Under the pieces are notes generated by a model. That model did no database searches. It was not told where the DNA came from and saw only the letters and a program-made list of their open reading frames with translations. From Populus alba (taxonomy: Eukaryota; Streptophyta; Magnoliopsida; Malpighiales; Salicaceae): a stretch of 64,000 nucleotides of DNA. The DNA lies in assembly GCF_005239225.2 (NCBI RefSeq), contig NC_133302.1, forward strand, positions 6,944,001-7,008,000. The letters run 5' to 3'. Positions 33,900-47,023 of this stretch are shown one piece after another (the stretch's first letter is position 1; every line of letters starts with the position of its first letter). The position numbers and the translations under genes are program-made.

Positions 33900-34929
33900 T
33901 ATAATTAATGATTTTATGATTGTGATAGCATTGGAGAGAAGTTTGGACTCTTTCGGACTACAACTATGTTGATTATCTTCGTTGTTATGTAACACTTTAT
34001 ATTAGGTTCTTAAGCCTTTTTTGAGGCTTATATATAAAATTGATTTCAATTATTTGATTATGCTTAATACAATATAAGTTAAGATGAAGATATATTGAGT
34101 TTTATGCCTCAATTGTAGGATGAGTTGCCTTCGTTACTCATTATTTTGATTATTCTTACCTCTTATATGAGTATTTGTTTTTGCGTTGCAACTTATTTTT
34201 TAAAGTGCTTTTAATTATTACTTTAAAAACCATCAAAATGATATTTTAAGTATTTTTTTGTTGGTTTTAATATTTAGATTGTTGTTATTCATTTTTAGAC
34301 CATCTAAAAAAATTACCAGAATGCCTAAAAAATTAGCAAAGATTGTTTAAGGAAGATAAAAATTAGATTTTACAAGTATATTTTCAACTAATAAAGATCC
34401 TATTGACAAAGAAAACTCAATTTGAGGAGTAAAATTCAAGTTTGTATGCTTAAAGACTCAATTGAATCTTTATTCAAATTTATATTTTTAAGGACTCAAT
34501 CGAATCTTTTTCAAGGCTTAATCGAATTTATTGAGGGTTTAGCTACAAGAAAAATTACTTTTTTTGAAATCTATTTAGGCTCTAATTAGAAGAAATTAAA
34601 GTTTGGGGGTCAAATTGAAATTTTTAAAAGTTAATTTGGTCAAATCAAGGATTTAATTACATAAATTTTGAAGGTTGATGGGCAATTAAGGACCCAATTG
34701 AAAAAATAAAAAACCAAGGACCAACTTTTAAGACACATAAGACTTCAAAGCTTGAAATAATTGAAATCATGGGTTGAATTAAAGAAAATTAAATGTTTGA
34801 ATGGTTAATTCGGGACCCAATTAAACAAATAAAAAGCCAAGGATTAAATTGTAATGGTGCTCAACTTTGTGTATTTTCTTCTTTGACAATTTTTGTTGAT
34901 CAAGTAGGAACCTATGGGTTAATGAATGT

Positions 34930-34971
<42 letters not shown>

Positions 34972-35318
34972 CACATCTGAGGCCATAATCACCATAATTT
35001 AATTAAGAAACACCCCCTATACAACCATATTTTCATGAAATTGAATGTTTACATCCCATTTTCTCTAACAATCTCGACAACATCTTATCCCCGATTAACC
35101 ATCACTACATTTTTAGACTCTATGCTGATCGGTTTGACACTTTCAAATTAAGAAAGAATAGATTCAATTGAAAGACATACACCCCTCTACTAAGTTCAGG
35201 TAGTCTCAGTTAACATTGACTTCAGAGTTGCTCCAGCGAAGTCATGAAAGTGACCAACCCAGTCAACTTTAAGTGAGATACCCATTTGCACAAAACCACC
35301 AAACTTTTTCATGTTCTT
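33900..35318 (+). mobile_element. 5' part of an old LTR (plus orientation)
   Basis: The run at about 34280-34870 follows the first third of the younger LTRs at 50820 and 57548: a block like 'AAATTAGCAAAGATTG', then recurring phrases of the form 'GGCAATTAAGGACCCAATTG'. A 36-nt T-run lies at 34934-34969. The true left edge was not found. The LTR appears to continue at 37938. Confidence 0.45.
34934..34969. repeat. T36 homopolymer
   Basis: Thirty-six consecutive T, the longest homopolymer in the window. It may be the tail of an antisense retroposon or simple expansion. The exact length is not reliable from sequencing. Confidence 0.9.
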
Positions 35319-37937
35319 TGTCGCACGTATGTAGCGTTGAGACGATCATCCTCAATGTGGAAAACTATTGGGAAATGGAAAGAGGGAATGAGAGTTACCA
35401 CCTAGTTTTTTTGTTACTAGGAACCCTTATTGATCTCAGAGATCGGGTATAAGGACTGATTGCATATAAAAAAGGTATCAGCACCCCTCATACGCCTTAC
35501 CTAAGGTAAATTGTATTATTTTAAATGTCCGATATAAACTAAGGTATTGCTATGTTTTTTTTAACTGTTGGTTTATCTTAAGGTTTAAGACAAGTCATCT
35601 TAGTAAAGAGATCTTTATCTTATCAAGTAAAAACCTAATCGTTCTAATGTCAAAATATAAAACTACCCTTTTATTTAATATCAGGAATACATCTTACGAA
35701 TAAGTTTGTAATCTCTAATACTAAAAGAAAACAAAACAAAATTTTTTTTTTAGTTTTTTTGAAATATGAGCCAGTTCTTATGGCTTTAATAAATTGGTTA
35801 TTAAAGCCCAAAATGCATGCCAATACATACTTTTGAATTTTTTTGTATGAAAACATGATATGAATTTTTTTATATTTCAAAGAGACTTGGTCGTATGCTT
35901 GAAAAGAAGACAAAATTTTTTTTATTGTTTTTTAAGATTTTTTTTAGCAACATTTCAAAGAATCCAGGCTATTTGAATACTAGATTTGTATCTTTACAGT
36001 ATAAAAATATAAACCAATATTAAAAAAAAATTCATAGAGAACTTTGTGAGAAAATCATAAATCTTTTGAAAAGATTTTTTTTTATTTTTTCATAATTTTT
36101 TGTTTTTTAATTAATATATTATATATATTATTATTAAATTATAATAATATATGGGGATGGGCCTGACCTAATTATATGGGCTGAGCCCATCTTGGCTGGG
36201 CTAAGATCAACCCAAAAAATATGGGCCAACATAAGCCCATAAAAGGGGTTAGGAAGATGTCGGCCCAACAGATCATTTTTTTTTTATGGGATTGGGCCTG
36301 ACTCGACCAAACATTTTGGTTTGGGTCGGCACTGGTCTGACCTAGTAAACAATGGAGAACTCTCCATTGTTCACATGCAACGTGGATATTAAAGGAGGGA
36401 GAGTAGAAGAAGAAGAAGAAGAAGAAGGAAAGTCTGACCTGATGGTGGCTTCACAGTGGTGCTAGTGGCGGGGATGAGGAAAGGAGGCGATGGTTCCAGG
36501 TGGTAGTTGGGAGAAAGATGGTGGTTGCTACTGCGAATTTTTCTTCTCTATATAGGGGCACAAGATTTCTCTCTCTCTTTCTTCTTCTTCTTCTTCTGTT
36601 CTTTTTTGTTCTTTTTTTTGTTCTTGTTTGTTTTCTTCTCTCATTCTTGTCTCTCTTGTTCTTTCTTCTTTTCTATATTTTTTTATGTTTCTCTCCTCTT
36701 CTCTTGTTTCTTTTTTTTTTCTTCCTTTTACGTCCCCTTACACCTCTTGTTAAAGGGGTTTATTTATAAAGGAAAGAGAGGGAGAGAGTCACCCCACCCC
36801 TGTGCAGTCTCACTAAATGAGTAGGGTGGTTAGGGAGCCCCAAGGCCACCCGCAAGGCTTGTCCCCTATATTTTTCTCATCATGGTAGGCCATGAGAGGG
36901 TTGTGAGTTATGTTGGTTTTTTGGGTATTTGGGATAGAGAGAGACACACACTGCAAAAGAGGGGAAGAATGTTTGCAATGCATCTAAAGGAAGAAGATGA
37001 CAAACACTATCATTAAAACGACACTGTTTTCAGCCATGTTTTGTTTTTAAGGAATAATGAATGAAACTATGTTGTTTTTCCGTTTCATTTAAAATGAAAA
37101 GGCACCAAAATGTTTATATTTCTAAAGTAGTCCTCGATTTTTGATTTATTTAATCAAGTCCTTAATTGAATTTTGATTTTAAGAATCAATTCAATTTAAT
37201 CCCTGTCAAATTCAAATACCGACCCTAAAATTGGTCACCTTTTAAACTTTGGTCCTTGGTTTTGAATTTGTGTATTTTTACCCTCAATTGATCAACACAC
37301 TTTTAACTTCTTCCATTTGGCCCCAGATTCAGTCAATTTCGGCTCCTATATTTATGTGTCTTTTTCTAGTTTGGTCTTTGATTTTAGATTTCTTTTATCA
37401 AGTCCCAAATCCCCATCAAACTTTAATATTTATGCAATTAAGCCTCTGATTTGACCAAATTAACTCTTAAAAATTTGAATTTGACCCCTAAACTTTAATT
37501 TATGCTAATTAAAATCTAAATTGACTTACAAAATCAATTTTCTTATAGTTAAACCCTCCATAAATTCAATTAAACTTTCCACAAAATTCGATTGGATCTT
37601 TAAACATGGTCAAACTTTAAATTTCGATGGTCAAACTTCAATCTCTATATTTTTGAACTTCCTAAACCAATCTTTAACCATTTTCTAGGCGCTCTGGTAT
37701 CCTCTTGTCACTGATATATATTTTTTCATTTTCTTCCTAAACCAATCTTTGACCATCAATAAAAAATATATTGCCAAACTTCAACCTCTATATTTTTGAA
37801 CTTCCTAAACCAATATTTGACCATTTTTTGGGCGCTTTGGTATCCTCTTCTCACTAATATATATTTTTTCATTTTCTTCCAACAATTTTTTCTTTTTTTC
37901 TCTTCTTTGTGCATGGACTAAAAAATGAGTAACAACA
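35319..37937 (-). mobile_element. Old LTR, minus orientation (probable solo LTR)
   Basis: On the minus strand it begins TGTTGTTACTCATTTTTTAG (37937 downward), matching the start of the younger LTRs (TGTTGTAACCCATTTTTGGG). It ends ...GCTACATACGTGCGACA at 35319, matching their ends. The length of 2.6 kb agrees with 2.8 kb. No PBS lies next to its 3' end and no internal region follows, so it is probably a solo LTR. The 5-bp flanks (TTCTT, TTTGT) match only 3 of 5. It contains TGGGCY hairpins (36160-36250) and a ~135-bp tandem duplication (about 37645-37885). Confidence 0.7.
36406..36427. repeat. (GAA)7 microsatellite
   Basis: Short GAA run within the old LTR. Confidence 0.85.
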
Positions 37938-39792
37938 TTTGTCTCACTAAAAAAAGCTCTTAGAAGATTCTCATTAAAGGGTGAAACACTTCACCTTAAC
38001 CTCTAAGTTTGTTACAAAACTAAATTCAGAACCATTGACCCTGTGATAAAACCAACCTAGTTTGTGGTTTGTTAGACCCTTAACAAACTCATCTGAAAGC
38101 TTTAATTTAGCCTATAAAAAGAGAGGTAATTGGAGGAGAAGAAGAGAAGGAAAAGAAAAGGGAAAAGAAATTTGGTTGAGGTTTAAGTGATCCAATCAAG
38201 TTCATAATCTTAGGAAAGGATTCAGTTTTTTTTTGTTGGGTTTGGATGTAAGGAAAAGTAAGGCACCATTAGAAATCCATTCCTATTTGAAGATTTTAAG
38301 TGTGGTAGGTATATTCTTGCAAACCTTGAAAGTAAAGCCCATAAGGCTTGCTAGATTGATCTTTATTGTTTAAAAGTAATGTTTTGAAAGTGTTGATATG
38401 GTGATGATTTCCTTAATATGTTGAGTTTACATTTGAGTTTGATTTGAAATTGGCCAAATATGGCAGCAAGGTTATGATGTTCTTATATTTTAGTTAATGC
38501 ATGTTTCTGGATTTTTGAGTTTTGTTTGGTTCTTGTTGAAGGTTTAGAGAAACATTTTGAATTCAAATTACCTGAATATATAGGCTGATTTACGTTGGTA
38601 GTTTTGAAAAATAGAATTTGATGTATATTTATCATAATTTATTGTTGTTTGTTACTTCTTTTAACTTAAGTATACTTGGTTTTGATATCTGTCTTGTTGT
38701 AACTAAAAAAAATAGGTTTTAAACGATCATTCTAGGTAGAGGTAGTTGGCTAGGTTTCTGGGTTTGATTTTCTAAGTTTAAGGTAGTGTTCTTTGTGTTC
38801 TTGAAAAACCATTATTTTAATCCCTTGATTTGAACCATTTTAGGGTCCATTTCTTGACACATAAAACTTCTTTATGCATAATTAACAAATAATCTAGTGT
38901 TCATTGTCATCAACAACATGTTTTTAAATGGTTTTTAATCTTAGGGTTTCAATTTTGAATCAAAACTATTTTTTTTTCAAAATCATGACGTTTGAGTAAT
39001 AATTGAAGCAAACTGACCATTGATTCTTAATTTATGTTTGATTGCGAATAAAACCTTGCCTTTCATTGCTTGAAATCTAGTCTGGTTTGATGATCATATT
39101 ATTGCGATTAAATTTGAATGTTATTTGTGTTCTTCATTTTGTTTTGTGTTTGATCTGTTTTTCCAAGAAAAAATTGAGTTTTTTATGTTTTTTCTATGTT
39201 TAATTTGTTTTAGTTTTGTTTTATTTTTTATTTTGGTTTGTTTTTGGGTCAACCCAATCAGGTCAACCCGGTCAAGTCAAAACCAAATCAGTCCCTTATA
39301 CCCTGTTTTGTTTGCCATTCTTTTTTGTAAAGTTTTTTTTTTTGTTTAATTATGTGTTTGGCAAACACCCCTTAGGCCTATTTTGGGAAGTTTTTATTTT
39401 AAGAAAAGATAGGTTTTTTGCCAAACATGTCTTTATGAAAAAAACAAAAAGATAATAAAATAAAAAAGATAATAATAAAAATATAGTAATGTAAAAATAT
39501 ATTTTTGCGTGTTACATATGCCCAAGGCTCTAAAAATAATAATAACTTGCTTAAAAAATAAAATACATGAAGTGTTTTAGTATTTTTTATACAAAATTCA
39601 AAAATATATATATTTGCATGCATTTTGGATTTAATAATTAGTTTATTGAATCTATGAGAAATTGGCCAATATTTTCATAACTCATAAAAATTTAATTCAT
39701 GAGATTTAATGATCAATGTTTTGGTATAAATATTGGACCTACAAGTAGACTGATATTTAAATACTAGGAATTAACTAAAAAATTCTTAGAAT
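37938..39792 (+). mobile_element. Middle part of an old LTR (plus orientation)
   Basis: Has a TATA-like CCTATAAAAAGAGAGG at about 38114, and near 39635-39690 a block 'GTTTATTGAATCTATGAG' equivalent to 'GTTTATTTAAGCCATGAG' in the younger LTRs. Probably the continuation of the plus-strand LTR at 34 kb, split by the minus LTR. It contains no coding sequence. Confidence 0.4.
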
Positions 39793-41338
39793 TGTCGCAT
39801 TGTGTGGTGTCGCGACGATCATCCACTCTAGGTAAAGTATCTGGCAAATATAGGAAGACAAGGAATTCTTGTCTTTTATTTGTGAAAAGAGGGAATGAGA
39901 GTCTCCACCTAGTATTTTGGTTACAAGGAACCCTAACTGGTCTCAGAGATCGGGTACGGGGACTAGTTGCGTAAAGAAAATGTATTAACAACACAAATAC
40001 ACCCTACCTAAGGTAAGCTACATTGTTTGATTGTCTGATAAAAAGCTAAGGTGTTATTGTATTTTTAATTGTTGGTCCATCTAAAGTTTAAGAAAAGTCC
40101 TCATCAATAAGGAGGTCCTTATCTTATTGGGTAAAAATATAACCATTCTAATATCTATAAAAAAAAACTATTTTTTTTAATATCATGAATACATTTTACG
40201 TATAAATTTGTAATCCTAAATATTAAAACGAAACAAAAATTTTTTTGGGTTTTTTTTAAATATTAGCCTAGTTCTCATTGCTTTAATAAACTTGTTATTA
40301 CAGCCAAAATACATGATAAAATATATTTTTGAATTTTTATGGTATGAAAATAAGATATGATTTTTTTAGAGACTTGGTCGTATTCAAGAAAGCAAGATAT
40401 TTTTTTTTGTTTTTATAATTTTATTTTTGCAACATTTTAGAGAAAGCCGGGTATTTTAATACCTGATCTGTACCTTTATGGTGTAAAAATACAAAGCAAA
40501 AGTTTGATAGAAAAATACGCGAGAAAGTCACATATTTTTTTTGAAAAGGTTTTTTGGGCTCGGTCGATGCTGTCCAGCCCAGTAAATAGTGGAGAGTGAA
40601 TTCACTCTTCATTGTTCACTTGCAGAACAGTGGAGGGCGCCCAAGACAGAAGGTGAAGATGAAGGAGGAGAGGGGCGGCGGTGCTGGTGGCAGAATGAAG
40701 GTGGTCGCTGCGGTGGTTCTTCTTCTTCTCTCTTATGCTTCTCCCCTGGTTTTCTTTCTCTCTTCCTTCTCTGTTTCTTCTTTTGTTTTTGCTGTTGTTG
40801 ATGGTAGTTGTTTGTGAACTGCAGACGACAGGTGATGATTCACAGCAAAGAACAGTTCTTCTTCCCCTCTTTGGTCCCTGTTTCTTCCTCTATTTTGTTT
40901 TAAAAAATCTTTTTTCTCTTCTCCAAACTCCTATGTTCCTCTCTTCTTTCTCTATTTTTCATCCTTTCCCTCTCTTTTTCCGCTATATTTCTGCCCCCCT
41001 CTTGCTCCTCTCTCTTCTTTGGTCTTTGTCCAGTCATGGCACAAGGGTAGTAGGGTGGCCGGACAGTTGCCTGCAGGGCTTGTCCCCTCTGTTTTTTCAT
41101 TTGGTGGCTGGTGAGGGGTGTGGTTTTTGTCAGGGTTTGAGCAAGTGGAGAGAAAGAGAGAAGGCGGGAAGAAAAGAATAAAAAAGCTTCTTCTCCCTTG
41201 CATCTGTGTTTGCAAGGGAAAAAGAAGCAGCATAGTGCCGTTCAAAACAACACCGTGTTGTGTTCCATTCTTTTATTCCTTTTTTTTTTGTTGGGAAAAA
41301 AATGAATTTGGAGAATAACCAAAAAATGGATTATGACA
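39793..41338 (-). mobile_element. Solo LTR with perfect 5-bp target duplication
   Basis: Minus-strand start TGTCATAATCCATTTTTTGG at 41338 and end ...AATGCGACA at 39793 match the ends of the younger LTRs. The flanks are AGAAT (39788-39792) and AGAAT (41339-41343). There is no PBS, internal region or second LTR. At 1546 bp it is shorter than its relatives, so it carries internal deletions. It interrupts an older plus-orientation LTR. Confidence 0.82.
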
Positions 41339-42377
41339 AGAATTATTCTGAATAATTATTAATTTTAATTGAGAATATTTTTCGTCAAAACACACAAGTT
41401 GGGCAAGACCCTTCCACCTTCCAAGATAGGTGAACCCTGTCAGGGCACCTATATAGACCCTTTCCATAAGAACTTATTTGGATACACAAGCCCATAATAA
41501 ATTCAAAATGCCAGATTTACTCGCCATAATAAATCTTTATCCTGAGCTATAGACAAACTACTCGTTATGAACTCATTAAAATCTTTAAATCACATTCAAA
41601 CAATACAATGAAGCTTATCTCAGGTAGGGTTCGCTAGAGATGCTAATACCTTCCCTTGCCACAACTAAGACAACTCCTAAACCCCCTGACATTGCGCGCT
41701 CACGTTCGATATTGATGTCAAAAATAAAAAAATCTAGAAAAAATCATTATGATATATTTGCAATTCAAAGTACTTTTAAAAAGTACTTTGCACCACAACA
41801 CTTAACAAACAATCTATATTAATTTATGCTTGGTTCATCCTACTATAATCAACATATAATGTTGTTATTGTACATATTTATGATACCATAAAAAATACAG
41901 CTCACTTCAAATCCTCACTCAAACATGTTCAATAACACAAACACAAGAAAATTCACTCAAAAAAGAAAAGAAAAAAAAAGGCACGGCACAAGAAGACTCT
42001 TTCTAGGAAACTCAAGGAGAGCCTTGTGTCCTAGTTACTCGAGGATTACATGAATTTATATCACTCCACACAACTCACAAACAAGCCTAGCTAGAAGTGC
42101 TAATCTCGAAGGCTAAAGTTGATTGCAAAACCCTCTTGTTTTCGAGCTATGCTCATTGACCTTATGCTGATACTAGCACTTCAGTTTTATTTTATAAATC
42201 CGAAGGTAGGAAAAACTTTAGAGAGGGCGAGGGCGAGGGCGAGGGCGAACCTTCTTTATATCTACCAATTTTTTCGCGAAGCTGCACAACATGAAAGCAG
42301 AGGTAGCAATAAATATACTATGAAGAAGCTTGTATCGGTGCTATAGAAATAAATTTAGATAAATTATTAAATGTTAT
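41339..42377. mobile_element. 3' part of the old plus-orientation LTR and flank
   Basis: At about 41612-41670 the phrase 'GCTTATCTCAGGTAGGG' followed by 'GATGCTAATACCTTCCC' corresponds to the 3' part of the younger LTRs (60111-60155). No ORF is supported. It runs into the 3' flank of patatin-like gene 3. Confidence 0.4.
42223..42246. repeat. (GAGGGC)4 hexanucleotide repeat
   Basis: Four perfect units about 130 bp downstream of the stop codon of patatin-like gene 3. Confidence 0.95.
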
Positions 42378-45222
42378 TCAGTACTCTGTAAGTATGTCTT
42401 CATTCTTTTCCACCAGATCTTGACCAATCTTCGTGAGACATTTTAGATTTTCTTCACGTGAGTCGTCGAACGCGGCTTCAACAGAACTTAGGTCAGCCTG
42501 ATTGCAGTCATTTGACCATAAAATATAGAGTTCCATTAGTATAACTTTCGAATTATGACTTTTGACTTCAAATCGTAATTCAAAAATTTTTTTTTTATAA
42601 AAAATTAATGGTAAAAATAAATTTGATTTTTATTCATGATATATATAAAAAAATCAATGTCTCATCAGTTTGGAAACATTTATTTTGTTCAGATAAGTTT
42701 TAAGAAAATCTTTGAAAGTATTTTACTTTCTCGTCCCTCTATAGATGGAAAACTCTGCCAAAATTCATGCCATGGAGAAAAATAATTGATATAAAATGCT
42801 TATTTAAGGAAATTTCAATTTACAGAAACAGTAAGTTTCAATTTACTGTTTCTGTAAAAATAATATTTAATAAAAAAATGTACTAAGTAATTTTGTATAT
42901 CATCACACGTCGAGATTATAAGAAATAAGTTTTAAAAATACCAATTTTATATTTAAAAAATAATAATTGAAAAAACAATTAAATCGTATTTACAAACTTA
43001 GAATTGTTCTGTATCCTAAATTCAAGTGAATGGTACCTGGATACGAATATAGTTATCTTTTAATCCACGTGATTGAAAGATGCTGGACATGTAAATCTCA
43101 ATCATTTCATCTGCTGAAGTCATGAGAATATCAAGCAATGGATTGGACTTGTCATTCTTCCATATCCATTTAAGGATGCCCCACTTGCTAGGATCTCCAA
43201 CCTCTAGCTTATCCTTTCCATTTTGTTCCCCAGTTCCAAGGGACAGAAGAAGAATCTTACTGTAATCGACCTTTCTCTCCTTGATCACCTCACATAAGGC
43301 TAGCAAAGACTGGTAAACGATATGGGATTCAGTACTAACATTCCATTTTTTTTCCCATTTCTTTAAACAAATAAAAGATTAAGTTATGAATGGATTTAAA
43401 AACATAGGAATTATACACACACACACACACACAGACTAGAGGATTAATTAATTAGTTTTAATAAACTACAAGGATTAAGTTATAATTAACTCATCCAAAA
43501 CCCCTAAAGAAGTGTATTACTGTTCACTTTTATCTATAAGTCAATTTTTTGTTCATACTCCTAAACGATATGGGATTCTGTACTCACATGTCTAATTCAA
43601 CACGAATGCCTTGTTTTATTATAGGGTTATAGCAACTTACAGGATTATTGGCTGCAACACCACCATCAACTAAGTGGAATTCCTTGGCGCTGGCTGTCAA
43701 AAGATGAGGGGGGAAGAAATATGGTGCTGCTGACGTCGCAATACAAACTTCTGACAGTAGAGGATTCATTGAGTCGTCCCTTTTTGCCTATAATTTATTC
43801 ATTAAAAAAGAATATGAGATAACCTTTCGATAAATATGTTAAAAAAACTGGTATGAAATCATTAGAAATTCAAGAAAAAGAATGACCTTCAAGGTAGAGA
43901 AGATGATAGGCCGAAAACGCTTGATGTCAAAAGTGGGAATTATCACATTAGTAATAGTCTCACTGATTCGAGGTTCCTTTCGTAAGCATTCTTTGATGGT
44001 CTCCTTCAGATTGTCACTATCATATTTTGGTTCTAGGAAATGCATAACCTTTTCACGGATTGTTTGAGGAATTTGATGCCAACTTATAAAGCGCCTCAAA
44101 GAAATTATCCAAAATGTTGCTGCTGCTGTTGTTGTTGCTGTTGCTGCTGCTGCTGTTGTTGCTGCTGATGGATTTGCTTATGCTGCTCATACTATAGATT
44201 ATCACAAGATAATTCATTTAGTGTGTTTGTCTAAACGACCAACCGCGTTTCAAATTGTCATTCTAGGCAAACAGGCGCTTAGTTACATATTCATGCAAAT
44301 GACTATTGAATGTTTCTAGAGAAAAGACTTTTTATAGGGATATTGTTTAAGAGGGAAAAAAAATAAAATCATCTCATGTATTTCACTTACATGTCCTTCA
44401 TAACATCAGTAAATCTTGCATTGTCGGACTTCGTCTTTGCTACTTCACCATGGCTGTTTTCATCAGTAGATTTTTTTTTAAAGATATTCTTACTGTGATC
44501 CATATAAAAACCAATAATTTTTTTTGCAGATAACAAAGGTCCTTTTCCATCTTCTGAAGCAGTAAGCATAGCTGTGATGAGGCCTCCTGTGCTTGTCCCA
44601 GCAATGAAGTCAAAATAGTCTGCGATCCTTACATTCTTATTATTCTCCAACCCCTATATCAACAGAAATAAAGTCATTTTCTAGCAATAGAGATTATGAT
44701 GAATGCTACTTTTTAAAGTCATATATATATAGTGTGCATGAACATTATAATATATCTAGTCCAACAGTTGAGCACGAAGTGAGTGTCTTCGGATAATATT
44801 CAAAGACGTTAAAAACCTCACCTATACCATGTAAAAATCATGTGACTTACAAATGCATTATTATATCCCTCATACACAAAACATAGACACACAAACACAT
44901 GAGTGCATGTGTATAAGCATTGAGCTACAAAACCTGGAGTATTGATTCGAGATAGCCAAGAACTTCGCTAGGAATGATGCCTCTCACTCCTCCACCGTCA
45001 ATGCTAAGGATTGTGATAACTCCTTCATTAGGATCTGGTTGAATTGCACATTCGCTCCCTAAAATATACCAAGATTGTAATAAAACAGCAGTATCAGCAA
45101 TATATTAATAATATGTAGGGTCGAATATGTTTTAATACATAGGTTTTGCTACCAAATATGTTATAGAAAGGAGAACATATGAAAATCTTAAGCATCAATT
45201 GAAAGCTTTGGTACTCACCCAT
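42378..45222 (-). CDS. Patatin-like phospholipase 3, 7 exons
   Basis: Minus-strand exons: 45222-45219 (ATGG), 45058-44934, 44653-44391, 44094-43887, 43787-43641, 43309-43037 and 42497-42378, coding 379 aa. Introns are GT-AG and phases agree. DGGGVRG (22-28), nucleophile Ser64 in GTSTGG and Asp241 in DGG are intact, so it should be an active lipid acyl hydrolase, likely cytosolic. It lacks the eighth exon of genes 1 and 2; the stop lies in exon 7, giving a shorter C-terminus. The exon 4 acceptor, TTTCTTTGAG|G at 44094, is the one that keeps phase with exon 3; a CAG/CAA-rich tract just upstream offers many competing AG sites. Confidence 0.9.
43415..43433. repeat. (AC)9 microsatellite in intron 5 of patatin-like gene 3
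   Basis: Clean AC run between exons 5 and 6. Confidence 0.9.
44115..44166. repeat. GCT/GTT trinucleotide tract in intron 3 of patatin-like gene 3
   Basis: CAG/CAA triplets on the coding strand, 20 nt upstream of the inferred exon 4 acceptor. Each CAG is a possible splice acceptor, but those would enter exon 4 out of phase. Confidence 0.8.
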
Positions 45223-45300
45223 AGTATGAAGATTAAACGGGAATTATTTTGATTGGTTAGTGGTTACTAGAACTGGAGGAGAAAGACCGATGCTACCGCT

Positions 45301-45307
45301 TTTTATA
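45301..45307 (-). promoter_or_regulatory. TATA box of patatin-like gene 3
   Basis: Minus-strand TATAAAA about 80 bp upstream of the ATG, the same spacing as in patatin-like gene 1. Confidence 0.6.
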
Positions 45308-46500
45308 CCAAACAAATAGAAAAAAGGTAATCCATTGATGGGACAAGATGAGATATTTTAACAAAAAAAAGAAAAGTTCAAAGACAAGTGGACCTACAAA
45401 GGTGCTTCATGAGTACCATGTCCATACTGATCAATACATTTTGGTTGATTGGTGAACATATTTTCTTTCCTTTTCCTTTCTCTTTTTCCTTTTACAAAAG
45501 ACAGGTTTCAACTACCTGAAACTCAACGAATACATGTACTCCACACAATACTAACGCAGGTGAAGCTACGGAAACCTATCGTAGGTTTATTCTGCTTCTG
45601 TCAAAAATGTCTTTCAACAAAAACCTCACAAAGAAATTGAGACTTGGGTGCTAGCTAGATTTGTTTTTGGTAATAGTCGAAAATTTTATTAATAAAATGA
45701 CTATAAAAATAATAGCCTAACTTACATTGATTGATGAATAAATAATATTGGAGCTTTTATAAAATTAAGTCTATAACTCTAACAACCCAACATCATGTCA
45801 ATGTAATCCACCACCTCTGTTAGGTCTCTCAGGTTACGTCCATAAGAATTGAGAGGGAATAGTTATACACATGCTACTTGACGAGTTGTAATCGATCGAA
45901 GTCTAACAAACCCTAATAGTATATAATAAATATGCTTGAATGTGTTGTTGCTTACCTTAATCCAGGTGAAGGCCTTAGTATTTATAACGAGTGTTGTTGT
46001 TATACAATTTTTTACTCTGTTTTCTAAAATGTTTTGAAAAAAAATAAAAAATAACAAAAAACATTAAAAAAACTCAAAAAACATGTTCCTAACGTATTTG
46101 TACTATTTTTTAGTGTCTTTTTCAAAGAATTTAAAATTTTTTAAAAAATACATTTATTATTTTAGTAATCTAATTATGATTGTGGAAGGGAGATGACTGA
46201 TTTGAAATTTAAAAACCTCTCACCAAGCAAATAAATTTTAAATCAAATGGTCCACAATTAATTTTTTTAATTCAATGGTTGATCTCGGTTTGCTTTGTTT
46301 TCAAGTCAAAGAAATTTTACCTATAAATAAGTAAATACACACCTATTTATATAAAAAAAACAAATTATTTAAGAAAAATAAATAATGCTTTTAACTTAAA
46401 CTCATTTAATTTATTCTTATCATAAAGTATTTATGTGAAGTAACTTTTAAATTATAACATGAAGTTAAAAGTAAACTTTTATACATCATACCAAATTATA
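45308..46500. other. Upstream flank of patatin-like gene 3
   Basis: AT-rich; no gene or repeat was recognised with confidence. Confidence 0.4.
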
Positions 46501-46610
46501 TTTTAATTTTATAAAAAAATTTGTAAAATTAATTTTATTTGGGGTTTAATTGGTGAAAATTAAGTTTGAGAGCCCAATTTAAACTTAATTGAAAAGATTT
46601 GAATTTTAAG

Positions 46611-47023
46611 TAGGGGTGATCATTTTCGGTTCAGTTCGGTTTTTATAAAAAAAATAACCAAACCAAATTAAAAAAAAAAACAAAATCGAACCGAAACTGG
46701 GCCAAACTGACAGGTTTCAGGTAGGTTTGGTTTGGTTTTTTAGGGCAAAAATCAGTTCAAATCAGTTTGGCTCGGTTTTTTCGGTTTTGGCTCGGTTTTC
46801 TTGTTTTTTGCTCGGTTTTTTCCGTTTTGGCTTTTTTTTCCGGTTTGGCTTGATTTTCGGTTCGGTTCTGTTTTTTCGGTTATAAAACCGAAACCAAACC
46901 GAACCGGCCGGTTTCTTCAAAATCTTAATTGGTTAATCGGTTTTTTTTCGACTCTATTTTTTCGGTTATTTTTTTCTGGTTTTCTTGGTTTAATTGGTTT
47001 TTTGGTTTTTTTGCTCACCCCTA
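46611..47023. mobile_element. hAT-type MITE, 413 bp
   Basis: Ends TAGGGGTGATCA and TGCTCACCCCTA are near-perfect inverted repeats. The flanks ATTTTAAG (46603-46610) and ATTTTAAG (47024-47031) are an 8-bp duplication, the hallmark of hAT transposons. The interior is almost entirely variations on CGGTTTT/AAACCG and codes for nothing. It is inserted in the older LTR. Confidence 0.88.

Noticed and set aside
36500..36824. Phe/Leu-rich frames of about 100 codons
   Set aside because: Low-complexity CTT/TTC tracts inside an old LTR; two overlapping frames are equally open, as expected of simple sequence.
35314..37942. 5-bp TSD for the minus LTR at 35319-37937
   Set aside because: The flanks TTCTT and TTTGT agree at only 3 of 5 positions, so I do not claim a TSD there.
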